From assembly GCA_015680685.1 (NCBI GenBank), contig MNCI01027040.1, forward strand, positions 66,031 through 130,030: a stretch of 64,000 bases of DNA. Direction: 5' to 3'. Shown in pieces: positions 11,687 through 23,329 of the stretch (its first letter is position 1; each line of letters opens with the position of its first letter). The translations under genes and the position numbers were made by a program. The stretch comes from Gnetum montanum. Its lineage: Eukaryota > Streptophyta > Gnetopsida > Gnetales > Gnetaceae. The notes beneath the pieces were generated by a model, which did no database searches, had not been told where the DNA came from, and worked only from the letters and a program-made list of their open reading frames with translations.

Positions 11687-13970
11687 GTAACAATGACTTC
11701 CGCAATTACTACTGCTAACACCTTCAATGTTAAGGTTCTCATCATGGTTCAAGGCACCACTGGTGCCAAACAACCATTGAACCCAATGCTGGAAACACGG
11801 CAATCCCTCAAGATCCAAAACTAGGGACCTAAGGGCTTGGCCCAGTAACATAAGCGTTATAACTTCCTCTGTGTGAAGGTTCAAGCAAAGCTACCTTTGG
11901 ATGTACATGAACTTGAAGATAAACGTAGCTTCGAGTTCACTTACAACAACGGGAAGGAGTTTGTTCCTACTCCCGACATTTCCATACCTTTGACATAGAC
12001 AAACCAAAGGCTTCTAGACCAACTAATCTAGTTGACGAGGCTTAGGAAGCAGCAAGACATGGCATCTAACCAGGATGACACTTTTCAAGACAGACAGGAG
12101 GAACTTGATTCCCAATTCGATGAGGGAGGTCAAACCAATCTTGTTCCTGTCCCTCCTATCCAATCCTTCTGGGCCAACCCATTGTTTGTCACCACTCCCT
12201 TTATCATCATGCCTATGTTCCTGAAACCTACAACTACAACTGGAATGGGTAGCCATGTTACCTTCCCAGTGTATCAATGCCCTTATTCTTCTATTTCATT
12301 TGTAGCAACTATGCCTTCACAAACTATTCATCAATCCATTCCTATAGCTCATCACACACCAATCATGGCTACCCTACCGCATGTTCACACTATGCCTTCT
12401 TCGCAATCGTATGCAACTTCCATGTCAATTCCTACGTTCACATCTGTTCCACCCACAGCGGTGGCCCCGGGCCCGTCCACATGATGGACCTCATTTACTT
12501 CTTTGCCTATTCCACAACCATCACGGATGTCTCATTATATTCACCCTCAGAACTACCAAACCCTGCAAATGGTACAACCCAACACGGGGTCATAGTCTAT
12601 TCCACCGATGACACAAGCGGTCTATCCAGTAGCACAACCTACAGTTGCTGCTCCAACAGCACCACCTGCTAGGTGGTGGATAGTGCAAGCAGCACCTTTC
12701 ATGGGGGCTACCCCAACGGTACCACCAATGGATCACACTACGAACCCTGCCACTCCTCAGGTGGGAACTGCCTTGGCAGTTCCCCAACCACCTACATCGT
12801 CGTAGGGTTTGGACCAAGCATTCCAGCTCATCCAGACCCTCACTGAGGAAATCAAATGCCTTAAGGCTATTGGGTCTGACACGTTACAAGTCATGGACTT
12901 TTACCAGGATGACCCCACCAACCCTGCAATCTCTGCTCTGACGTTACCCCCATGGATGTCTCTCCCACACTTCACAAAGTACGATGGGGAGAGGGACCCC
13001 AATGCACATCTAGTTACCTTTAGGTCTGAGTCTCTTCCGTTGCAATAATGGCTACACACAATTATTGCTATCTTTGCCATGTCCCTAGACAGGAGAACCT
13101 TAGATTGGTATTGCGCTCTACCACACTCATCCATTTCAACTCTAGAACAGCTTCTAACACAATTCGTGATGTGCTCCAAATACAACTTGAAGCCAAAAAT
13201 CACGTTGAACCAGTTGATGAGCATGAAGCAGGTGCCTCTGGAACCAGTCCAGAAATTCAGCAGTGTTGGAGTACAACCCTTAATGAATTCCATGAGCCTA
13301 TCGCAGAGGCCCACTTGCTGGCCGTCTTTAAGGGTGCAGTGAATGACTTTATCAAGTCTAAAATGTACTACCTCGCCTCTTGCACTCTTAGTCAATCCTT
13401 TACTTAGACTAAGAGTATACAGGACACAACCTAGGTAAGCAAAGACCTAGCTTACATTGTCTACAAAAACACCTTCACAAAGAAGGACAAGGGTAAGGCC
13501 CCAACAATCACAGTGGCTACTGTGGCAACCAAGGCCAAGCCTAGACCTAGTAACAATGGTAACAAGGGCAACAAGAAATTGGCCATAATCACAGCTAACC
13601 CCATGCCCAAGTAGGGCAACATGTTGCAACCTCCAATTCCTACACCTGAGACATCTACGCAACCCAAACCGAACTTTGAGCGTAAATATCACTCAAAGTA
13701 TACCCCACTGCCTCTCAAGCCTTCAAAACTTCTGAAGTAGCTATTGGTAGTGGGACACATGCAATATAAGCAAATTTTAGAAGATGAAATCAGGAGACAT
13801 CAATGCTATTACAAGCTCATTAGAAACCCCTCTTTAGCCCTGCCCAATAAGCCCCCAGTTCCTAAGGGTTTCCAGCTAGACAGGTTTTGTGACTATCACC
13901 AACAGTGTGGTCACAAAACAGATTACTATCTGGTGTCACAAGATGACATCCAGAGATTGATCGACTAGGG
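11687..13970 (+). pseudogene. Inner Tat gag (broken)
   Basis: Gag forms the virus-like particle. The N-terminal part (11.69-12.8 kb, three frames) is rich in Pro, Thr, Gln and hydrophobics and includes LRKQQDM..NQDD.FQDRQEEL. The retrotransposon-gag core follows: LPHFTKYDGERDPNAHL at about 12950-13020, then LDWYCALPHSSIS and FVMCSKYNLKPK at 13100-13200. Near 13860-13970 is a knuckle, FCDYHQQCGHKTDYYL, whose last Cys is replaced by Tyr. Several stops (for example at about 12480, 13046 and 13405) and frame changes break it. Confidence 0.8.
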
Positions 13971-14674
13971 AAAATTGGTGTTGGATGAAAGCAACCTAGT
14001 ACGTCTCAAAAACCAATCTATGAATGTCTACATAGACCCCCTCAATGCCAACAATGCTGGTTACATCATCAATGCCATCGGCATTGATAGTGATCCTAGG
14101 CCATCCCAGTAGCCATTCGTGGTCCGTGTGCCTCAACATAATGCACCAGCACCACGAGTGGCTAATCAAAGCTCGCAACAGTCGTACACCCTAAGAGTCC
14201 CTCCACGGGCATCCATCTCCATGCCACCTGTTAGTGAAACTGCGCTACTTCACCCGCTAACATTGTTAGCTCCTTTCATCATTAGGGGGCTGACTCATTC
14301 GATAGCCCCTACCCTACATAAAATAGTTGAACAACCTTCTCGTCCTAAAAAAATAAGAAGTGCATTTTGCAGGTGAGACATCAAAGGGGAATGCCACCCA
14401 AGGCACTCCCAAGCCTACGTCTTTGCCCCCTACATCTACACCTTCATCACCAAAGATGAACGTTGCTATAATAGCATAGTTTGTGCCGCCCTGCCAAAAA
14501 GGGTCTCAACCTAGATCCAAAGTTTCCCCTCCTCAGGAAATTCTTCTTCTGGGACAAGTCAAAGAAGAGAAAAACATTAAACAGGGGCGTACCCAAGACC
14601 TTATGGATGCCCTCACTTAGGTCAAGTAGGCTCTAAAACATAAAAACACTACACTGAGCCTATACGACCTGATC

Positions 14675-15300
14675 ATGACATCTATTCCCCACTGCGAGGC
14701 TCTAATCCGCTTGTTGATTGTGATTTTGATCAGCGAAGGCATGCCAGTGGAAGAGAAAGCAATCCACTCAATCATGCTTCCCTCTACACCTGCAGAGCCT
14801 GAGCCATCCCAATTGACTTTTAGTGACAATGTCATTAGGGAATATCTTGAAAGGGGTCAGGTAACCATGACACCCCTTTTCATCACAATTTGGGTCAACC
14901 AACACCAGATCCGAAGGGTACACATTGATGATGGGGTTACCATGAATGTCATCTCCTTCCCTATTGTGGACAAGTTGAACTTGGTCAACCAAATCAAACC
15001 CACAGTAACATTGTGTTTGAGGTCGTTCAACGGGGCACGCATCCTGGTGAAAGACATAGTCCACATAGACTTCATAGCAAGGGACCAGTTCCTCACAAAT
15101 GCAACATTCATCGTAGTTGAGGAAATTCTCAGGTTTTAACTTGATCTTGGGGAGATCATGGTTGGAACAACTTAGGGCTATCTCCTCACCTATACACCAG
15201 GAAATCCACATACCATACACATGTAGGGAGGTGGTGATCTACGGTAATGAAGTAGCAGCACAAGCTATCAATAACGTAGACATGGAGCAGAGCTCAGAGG
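14675..15300 (+). pseudogene. Inner Tat retropepsin-like protease (broken)
   Basis: The retrotransposon protease cuts the Gag-Pol polyprotein. The open stretch at 14675-15139 contains VHIDDGVTMNVI, in place of the usual hydrophobic-DSG or DGGSS-N-hydrophobic active site. After a frame change at about 15117 it continues with FNLILGRSWLE, the typical distal strand before a Trp-Leu. The catalytic Asp is present but the usual Ser/Thr-Gly follow-up is DDG, so activity is doubtful. The linker continues to about 15480 and then the 33-bp repeats and the antisense gene intervene before RT. Confidence 0.75.
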
Positions 15301-15594
15301 TTATAACCTCTGAGAATGGAGCACCTACTCACTCACACACTAAACATCTGATGGGAGAATCAGCTCAGCAAGCTGGTTACCAAAACAAAAGCACATGGGT
15401 TGAGTTGCCCTTCCAAGCGGGGGACAATGATGTGAACAAGGGCCTTGGTGAAACACCTCAGCCTTATGTTCAGATCAACCCATGATGGGTGAAGAGGTAG
15501 CTATGTATAGCATAGCAACCCCATTGCTTCCTGCCCAATTGAAATCCCTTGTACATTTACCACTTTTTTCTTTGTTAACATACCATCCTTTTAG

Positions 15595-15830
15595 CATGCT
15601 ACGCTATGTCTTAGAACGGCCTAAAACTATGCTATGCTATGGCCCAGAACAGCCTAAAACTATGCTACGCTATGGCCCAGAATAGCCTAAAATTATGTAT
15701 GCTATGGCCCAAAACGACCTAAAACTAGCATAAGTAACCAGTTAGTCATTGTTCAAGTTGTTAACATATCATCTCTTTGGCATGTTACACAATGGCCCAA
15801 AATGGCCTAAAACTAGCACATGAAAGCATG
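15595..15830 (+). repeat. 33-bp tandem repeat, TATGGCCCAGAACAGCCTAAAAC type
   Basis: AAAACT cores fall at 15624, 15657, 15690 and 15722 (spacing 33, 33, 32), and a further unit is near 15810. Units carry GCTATGCTATGGCCCA, related to the GCTACGCTA motif of the LTR, plus the CCTAAAACT core shared with the 20.8-kb and 24.6-kb arrays. It marks the protease side of the antisense gene. Confidence 0.8.
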
Positions 15831-16272
15831 AACATTTTTACAAAACGCAGCACATATTCAATGCACAAGTTAGTGCAAAATCAATTTCACAAAATCCTAT
15901 TTGCTTTATTCAAAATTATTGTCTTTTAAATAATTTTTACAAAATTTGTTCCACAAAAATTAAAAATTCAAGAAAAAAATCCCATGCTATCATGGGTTAT
16001 CGTTGTTCGCATCATCTTTGCCTTTCGTTTCTACAGCGTTGCCTTTTGCATCACCTCCCCTTGCATTACCCTCTACTGGTTCTTCATTCCCTCCCTCTAC
16101 GGGCCCTACACCCTCATCTAGAGCCTGCATCGTAGGAGTGAAGTGGTCAGCTAGGGAAACAAATGCAAACTACCATAGAGAATGAGCATTAACACAGTAG
16201 AAAGCGACTAACTGGAAAAGGGCCAGCATCCATCTCAAAGGGTATCTGCTCTAAACTGGGCCCGAGGCAACA

Positions 16273-19200
16273 CTAGATCTCCTCTGCTATGATGTCCATC
16301 CAACGCCTATTGCTTGGTACAGCATCCGTAGTAGCTCTCTCCCTTTTGGCGATTATCCACCTTGGTGGTCCTAGGGAAAAGGAGACGGTTGCGGTCTCTC
16401 CTATGAAAAGGTCCACTTTTAGGTTAGGAGATTCCATAACCTTTACCTGCTCTTTGAACTTGGCATAGGCCTCAGAAGCATCAATGGCATTTACAAACGC
16501 TTTATACATAAACGCCTCCACAACAGCGTCCCTGTATAGTTTACAATGGGTGGCATTTTCCCTTTTATACATGTGTTTATGGTTTCTCTAGGACTACCCC
16601 CTTTCGTAAACCTTGGCTCTGAAGTCTTTCAAATCCTAACACTTTTGGGCTAGCAAGTCCATTTGCATCCACTCTTCAATTATCTCGCAAGTGGCTTCAA
16701 TGTTCTAACGCACGAAAGTCTAAAACCTAGCCTAGTCTATCATAGTCATGCGCTAGTCCTCATTATTTGTGTCACAGGCTATGAGGAACTCATTCCTTGA
16801 CCTAAGNACTAGTCCTCATTATTTGTGTCACAGGCTATGAGGAACTCATTCCTTGACCTAAGATCCTCCACCTCGGCGACCAGGTTGGCCTCTCTTTGCT
16901 CAGCTCTTTGGAACCATTTCCACAGGTTCTCGTTGACACGCTTATACTCCCACAAGGAGTGTGCCGAGTGCAAAACACACTTGCAAGCCTCATCGTACAC
17001 GCAACGAGACACCTTGGTCACTTCAGGTGGGAGTGTAGGCATGGCACCAACTTTCAAAGGCCATGCCAGGTTCCATTCAAGTTGAGAGGCTACCATGACA
17101 CAAAGAGCGTAGCAATCACATTAGCATAGCAAGATTAGCTAACTTAATAAACTCTAGCATAACAACATGAGAGCACCTAACACTACCACTTACCCACATT
17201 AGGATCCACCTGCTGGAGGCGGTTGATCATGTTGTCAACGATTCCCTGCATGAACATGAATTTGTTAGGGATCTCAGCTCATGACTCTGCACAAATCGGA
17301 GAGGATCCTACAGCATCAATAGTAGCGTCTATTGCATGATTAAACATATCAACAATGGCCGAAATAGGTTGTGACAAGGCAGACATGTTGCTGAACTCAC
17401 CAATATCCGGTTGCAGTCTCCCTTCTTGCTAATGCAAGATGATGGTAATAGCCTTAGCTGAGGTCCCTACCAAGTCTATACGGACCTCTTCTTCATGCGC
17501 TGGTGCCTTTCCTTTGGAAATACTAGCACCCTTTTTATTTAAAGGAGACTCTACTTCATCTCCAAAAGTTCCCTCCTCATTGGTAGGAGGACTCTGCCTA
17601 ATGATAAGAGCCCCTGCCTTAGCAATAGGAGCTCCTGTATGCTTGACTGGGGTCCTTTCTTCCAAGACTAGGGCATCCATGTCTTTATTGGTCACCCCCA
17701 TCTTAGGGGCCAACACCTCTTCCTCGCCTTCTTCTTCTTCTTCTTCCTCTGCCAACAAAGAAACATGTTTGCATTAGTACAAAACAAGTTAGTCTAAAGA
17801 AGGTGCTACGCTACGCTATGTCACCTAGCGTAGCATAGTGTACCAAACAATGACAAAGTAAGCATTAGACAAAATCATTTACTGATGGGAGGTTTCATCC
17901 TCTGCAGTTTAAGCTGTATTCTTTGCCCCTCCTCTTCCTCCACGTGAAGGGTCTCCTTAGCTGGATGAGGCCTCTTTCGCTGCAATATTTTGGGCACTAT
18001 ATCAGCTATGAGACGTTCCCCTCGCAACATGCTACCGGCTACAACAGGGGACGTCTCTCCTATGCTATCCTAGCCATAAACATTGTGAGCCACTCGATCC
18101 GTAATCATCACAAAGAATGACTCCCTAATTATTTTTGGGGGATCTTGGGCTCAGGTGGTCTGAAGGATCTAGTGAATCCACAGTCTGAAAATCTAGGTGC
18201 GATTTTGCATGACCCAGACTCCATTCTCATGAACCAGTAGAAACTCTACGAAGCACTTCAGACAATCTATGTAGAACACATAATGTATGTTGGAACGGGA
18301 CTCTGATTTCTAGTGGAGTTCCAAAATTTTAGCCTACAAGCCTTTACATAGAAAGCTAGCCCATTTGTAATGGGCCCCCTCTTCCATGACCTCACGCATT
18401 ATCCAAGCCTGCTCAATCCCCAAGACCTTCCCTTGGGTAAGCAGCTAGGGGAATGTGCGAGCACAGAAAATAGGGTAGATCTCCATGGCAGGCCCATCTT
18501 TAAGCTTCTCCATGGGGATCCCTTTTCACTCCTTAGAAATCCCTAGCCACTCTTGAATGTCCTTTTTCTGAAGCATCAACTCCTTCTTGCCCTTCAATCC
18601 TATTAGGACACCGTCAATAGGAATACTAAACAGGTCCACAAATAGCTAGTCATTAATTCCAATGACCACCTACATGTCCTGTATGTGCATGCAGAAGTGA
18701 CCAACCTTTTCAAAAAAGGAGTTGACCAGGGAGAGCATATCGATGGTAGGAACGCTCAGATTCAGGGCCAAGAACAGATCCATAAGCCCATCCTTTTGGA
18801 TGTTCTGGACTAAGGAGTCCAAGGCCATACCATTTATCTAGCGTTGGCTTGCATCTACTTCACTGTATTTGAAGTAGATGTTCATTCCTTGTGTCTTGAT
18901 GGTTACCACTGTCACCTCCTGGGGCTTCTTCGCCCCTGCAATAGTTTCACAAAAAATGTTTAGCATAAAAATGCTGAAAATACAAAGATTGCAAAGAAAC
19001 TAGAGCATGCAACACTTACTGTTTGGCCTACCGAGTCTATATGATAACGGGAACGGTGGAAGTTCAACCAAAACTTGTTCAACCGTGATCGGTTTGAAGG
19101 GTTATGCCTACTCCTCATCCAGCTAACCCTACCCCTTGCACTGATCATAGGGAATAGAATATATGCCTAGGAGGGTGTGGTATTCACCCCTACATTGATC

Positions 19201-20441
19201 GATCACACCCACCCGTAGGTTCTCAGCAAAAGAGAACTCTTGTAGGGCTATCTGTACAGTAGCCAGCAAACCCAATCGATCGTGAACTCCATCCTTGTTG
19301 ATGAAGAACCTGGTAACAAACGCATATTGTTAGCATTAGGTCAATAGTTCCCTGAGGGTTCTGGAAGCATGTCATTATAAAATATGCGAGGAATAGTGTG
19401 TTGTAATAGTGGTAGTAGCTATATTCAGGCATCTCCCAGATCCATGCCAAACACCTTAACCCTGTTGGGCATTGACTAGATCCTACTCCCTGCCTGCTCA
19501 TGATTGCCCTATCATTCAGAAATCTCAGAATGCCCTGACTTACCCCAGGCAATATGACTTCTGTTATGCCGGCCACCTCCTCCTCCTCTAGGGATGACCA
19601 AATGATCACACTAAAGTGGTCAAGGAGGAATTGTAAAAAGCCCTATGTCCCTTTCCTAAACCAAACTCCCTGCTCTCCCACATGTATCTAGGGAGCAGGA
19701 GCATTGGCCATAGGTTTTTTCACATGACACAAGACCCCTCTAATTTCCAAGACAATCAGAATGAGCCTTAGCCCCATTCTACACAACATAACCAACAAGT
19801 GTTAGCATCATGTCTAAGTGCAATACACACGCAACGTAGCAATACTTAGTAGTCCACGCATATAGCGTAGCATAACCCTCTTTTTGCAAGTAGCATAGCA
19901 AGAACATGAAAGTGGTAGAATAGCAAAAATAGCCTAGCGTAGCAACAGAGCAATTAACCTTAATAGGGCAGTTAACAATATGCCCCGATAGAACACATGT
20001 CGCACTCTCACATCACGCATGGCCTAGCCCTCCTGAGGGTCCTACGTCACGCCATTCAAAATGCAAGTAACTTAAACTACCCAAACCCCCGTGGTTATGA
20101 TAACCATGGAGGTGGCAGTTTAAGCAACCTTGCATGCAATGACGGCATAATGTTTATGCACTCGTTGCGTCGAGACAGCAATAAAAGTGACGCAAAGGCC
20201 AAAACAATGCAATAATAGAGAATGTAAATGGCTAAAACGAGGATGCAAAATGAAAGTAGAGAACAATAAAAGCAAAAAATGATAACAGAATTGCAAAAAA
20301 AAAAGGAATCATAGTAACTTGCCAGGTCAATGGCATGTCCTTCTATGCCACGACGTGCGCTTATGTCATGTGCTCTAGGGTTTGGTTCAACTCCTCGACC
20401 TTTATAAATGCCAAATTCATGCATTCCTTCTTCGGAGCCAT
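16273..20441 (-). CDS. Antisense multi-exon accessory gene, copy A (decayed)
   Basis: I do not recognise the product. Homology to copies B and C plus splice signals give six exons on the minus strand: 20441-20323, 19778-19461, 19319-19020, 18935-17883, 17748-17194 and 17089-16273, about 1050 codons. Exon 1 starts MAPKKECMNL. Exon 2 has LILIVLEIRGVLCHV and FLLDHFSVIIW. Exon 3 has QCRGEYHTLLGIYS. Exon 4 has TIDMLSLVNSFFEKV, DIQEWLGIS, EIYPIFCARTFP and IIRESFFVMITD. Exon 5 is acidic then MQGIVDNMINRLQQV. Exon 6 is coiled-coil-like. Stops occur in exons 1-6 and exon 1 ends at GCAAGT rather than GT, so this copy is broken. It runs antisense to gag-pol, between protease and RT. Confidence 0.75.
16753..16862 (+). 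other. Duplicated 54 bp around a single N: probable assembly join
   Basis: The 54 bases at 16753-16806 recur without difference at 16809-16862, with an N at 16807 between them. Surrounding sequence is heavily mutated, so an identical flanking duplicate at an N is best read as overlapping contig ends. It falls inside exon 6 of copy A. Confidence 0.7.
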
Positions 20442-20588
20442 CGTCCTGCTCGCAAACCTCTTTTCCTAATCGCTCTACAGAAAACCATCTTGCTCACTGT
20501 TAGCACAATCGCTCTGAAATCTCCTTATGCTCCGAATATGGGCTTTGCACTCTTACGGCGAGAATGGCAAGCTTACGAGGGTTTAATT

Positions 20589-20641
20589 CCTATTTATGGC
20601 CATAATGGTGAAAAGGGAAACTTGTCGCTCTCTCTCTCTGT
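20589..20641 (-). promoter_or_regulatory. Candidate promoter of antisense gene copy A
   Basis: On the minus strand CCATAAATAGG (20589-20599) lies about 150 bp above the MAPKK start at 20441. A (GA)n stretch at about 20627-20641 lies further upstream. A TATA-like box plus a GA/CT tract is a common plant core-promoter layout; use is inference. Confidence 0.4.
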
Positions 20642-20779
20642 TTAATGTGGAGTGCCTTGTACAGTGTAGCATGCTCTCTATGACATCGTAGCACTATTAG
20701 CATTAAAACCTTGACAAACTTCAAGCTAACTACTTTCTTTCCTAAGAAATGATAAAATATATTTTTGATTTTCCTAGTC

Positions 20780-21045
20780 CGGAAAGACCTTAAACTAGCA
20801 ATTGTAGCATAGTTGCACTTTTACTGGTCCAAAAAGACCTTAAACTAGCAAACCCTAGCACAGTTGCAACTTTCATGGTCCAAAAAGACCTTAAACTAGC
20901 ATCTTTCAATCTGCTATACGTTCGTGGTCTGCAATGACACTAAACTAACAGCATCACATTTTCATGTCGACAGTTTTACATTTCCCATTTTAGCAGCTCT
21001 ACATCTCCATGCCATAACGGTCTGCCATGACTTTAAACTGGAAAA
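20780..21045 (+). repeat. About 50-bp tandem repeat, GACCTTAAACTAGCA core
   Basis: AAACT cores at 20792, 20842, 20893 and 20942 are spaced 50, 51 and 49 bp; a further unit is at 21035. Each begins near TGGTCCAAAAAGACC. The block separates the antisense gene start from the RT side of pol. Confidence 0.8.
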
Positions 21046-21099
21046 ATTTTAATCTCTACATCATACATCTCGTCATTGCATTGCAAGTTTTCATTATAC

Positions 21100-22200
21100 A
21101 CGATTGCTACCAACGGGTGTCTCTTAACTAGGCTTTCATCTCATTTTTACAGCTTAAGCAAAAATGGAAAGCCATTGCGAACTCTCCACACCTTTAGCCC
21201 TAGCAAGTCCACATGGAAAGCTCGAGAGACAATTGAACCTAGACTTGATCGATTGGGGTTCAACCATAGCTAGCATCATAACATCTTTAGAAGCATCCCT
21301 AGACTAGCCTGAGCATCTAGTCTAAACCCTATATTTAGAGGCTGGGGATGTAACTAAAGATCCTCTCGTCGAGACACCTATAACCATGCCCAAGGGGGAG
21401 GTAAAAATGTTAAAGCTTAGCTCCCTCCTAGACATGTAGACATGTAGACACACGAAAATGTAACCAAAATTTTACAAGACAACATCAAAGTCTTCACGTG
21501 GTCATACAGTGACATGCCAGGTTTAGACCCACAGTTGATACAACACAACATCATCTTAGACCCGCGCATGAAGGCAGTCAAGCAGAAGGCTCAAAAAGTC
21601 AAACCAGAAATTGCACTAGCCGTAAAGGATGAAATCACCAAGCTATACCAAGCTGGTTTCATCTGCATAGTTGATTCTTCGGAATGGGTGTCCAACATCG
21701 TCGTAGTTTCCAAGAAAATGGGAGGAATACGAATCTGCATAGACTTCCAGGATCTGAACAAGGTGACGATCAAGAACGACTTCCGACTTCCAAGCATTGA
21801 TCATCTCATAGACACTATGGCTGGTCATGCTCTATTATCCTTCATGAATGGCTTTTTTGGCTATAACCAAATTCGCATCAACTCGGAGCATCAGTTAGCA
21901 ACAACCTTCATGACCCCATGGAGTACCTTTTGTTACACCATGATTCCTTTTGGGCTCAAGAATGCTAGAGCAACCTACCAGTAAGCCATGACCTACATCT
22001 TCAGTGACTACATCTTAGAAACATTAAATAATTACATGGATGATATAGCAGTCAAGTCCAAGGAGGCAGCTAATCACCCACGCGATCTAGGGGTAGTCCT
22101 CAAGTGTTGCCAAATGCATGACTTACACCTTAATCCTAAGAAGTGTGTCTTCGGTGTGAAAATTGGACGCATGTTAGGGTTCATGGTATGAGAGGCAGAA
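21100..22200 (+). pseudogene. Inner Tat reverse transcriptase (broken)
   Basis: RT copies the element's RNA into DNA. The N-terminal linker is at 21.1-21.5 kb. It ends in FTWSYSDMPGLDPQLIQHNI, a phrase typical of Tat RTs. The palm follows: WVSNIVVVSKKMGGIRICIDFQDLNK, then PWSTFCYTMIPFGLKNA, then YMDDIAVKSKEA with the catalytic YMDD at about 22035. It reads through to LNPKKCVFGV. In-frame stops at about 21982 (Q.AMTYIF) and 22189 (FMV.EAEI) break it; both are consistent with C-to-T or G-to-A changes. Confidence 0.9.
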
Positions 22201-22206
22201 ATCAGG

Positions 22207-22696
22207 GTGGACCCTAACAAGGTCAAGGCCATCGTCAACCTAGCACCTCCTACAAACCTTAAGGAGTTACGTGGGTTGCAAGGTAGGGTACAGTTCATTC
22301 GAAGGTTTATAGCAAAGTTGACTAACAAGTTACACCCCATGCAACATCTTCTAAAGAGAGGGGTTGACTTCGAGTGGATAACCCAATGTCAACAAGCCTT
22401 TGATGACTTGAAGGAAGAACTCTCACACCTCCCAACTATGCATCTGCCACACAGAGATAAGCCTTTCTTCATCTACCTTGCCACCTCCGACACATCTATC
22501 GCAACACTGCTATGTTAGAAATGAGACAACGGATCTGAGATACCAGTGTACTACCTAAGTCATGCATTAATAGTGCATGAGGCAAAATACAATGAAGTAG
22601 AGAGTAATTACCTTGCCTTAGTATTTGCATTAAAAAAATGGAGGCACTATCTATTTTGTAGTGCAGTCAACATCATTTGCAAAAGCAACATACTTC
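22207..22696 (+). pseudogene. Inner Tat RT thumb and first RNase H (broken)
   Basis: The frame continues with DPNKVKAIVNLAPPTNLKEL and LQGRVQFIRRFI, the RT connection region, then QQAFDDLKEEL and FFIYLATSDTSI, where RNase H1 begins. After stops at about 22516-22522 it continues with YYLSHALIVHEAKYNEVESN and ALVFALKKWRHYL. The usual DAS of the first catalytic site reads ATSDT, so the key Asp may have shifted or been lost. A 17-base gap follows. Confidence 0.85.
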
Positions 22697-22713
22697 NNNN
22701 NNNNNNNNNNNNN
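22697..22713. other. Assembly gap, 17 N
   Basis: Seventeen undetermined bases lie between the two RNase H domains. Single Ns also occur at 16807, 28644 and 58004. Confidence 0.99.
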
Positions 22714-22829
22714 GTCGTCCACTAAGGGTCAAGCCATAGCAATGCAACTTACGACCTCACCCGTCGACGACCACGCAACCATAGATCCCGAATTCCCAAA
22801 CGAGCATGTTGACACTATCAACATCATTC

Positions 22830-23260
22830 CATTGCACCTAGAAGCTACTCTACACTTCGACGGTGCTTCAACCTCATGAGGAGGTAGTGCTAGTGCCATC
22901 GTTATATTTCCCTCTGGGGAAATGCACCCATTCATGGATCGTTTTGTGTTCCCTTGCATCAAAAATTTGGTAGAGTATGAGGGGCTACTCAGAGGCCTCT
23001 TAGCCACCCAAACATTACACATACAACACTTGACAATCTGCAGTGATTCACAACTAGTTGTGAATTAAATCACTGGTGTCTACACCTGCAAAGCTATGCA
23101 CCTACAACCCTACTGCGACCTAGCAAAAATCATGCTTAAGCAATTTGCAACCACCGATGTGCAACACGTACTGCACAACGAGAACACCATGGAAGATGCC
23201 TTAGCCACCCTTGCATTAAACATTCCACCACACTCGTTCGCAAGTATGGTAACTGCAATT
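22830..23260 (+). pseudogene. Inner Tat second RNase H (aRNH type, broken)
   Basis: After the gap the frame reads LEATLHFDGASTS, then a stop at about 22879, then GGSASAIVIFPSGEM, FPCIKNLVEYEGLLRGL, ICSDSQLVVN and VQHVLHNENTMEDALATLAL. DGA, E of YEGL, D of SDS and the later D are all in place, so the RNase H active site is recognisable. A second RNase H after the gypsy RNase H1 is the known hallmark of the plant Tat clade. Stops at 22879 and about 23066 disable it. Confidence 0.85.
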
Positions 23261-23329
23261 GTCAAATGTACTGAACCTATCACTCAGGTGGAACACGTGG
23301 CCTCTATCAGTGCCGCGAATACCCAGGAG

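Noticed and set aside
12590-13395. Long minus-strand frames opposite gag
   Set aside because: Shadows of the gag frames, where the plus strand has the retrotransposon-gag motif.
15595-15830. Regular 33-bp repeats suggesting a CRISPR array
   Set aside because: The repeats are directly tandem without unique spacers, lie inside a plant retrotransposon, and have no cas genes nearby.
16273-20441. The 15.6-21 kb block as an independent nested transposon
   Set aside because: No terminal repeats or target duplication were seen at its edges, and the outer element shows the same gene in the same place. Not fully excluded.
16273-20441. Assignment of the accessory protein to the plant mobile domain family
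   Set aside because: I cannot see the family's characteristic motifs; naming it would be a guess.
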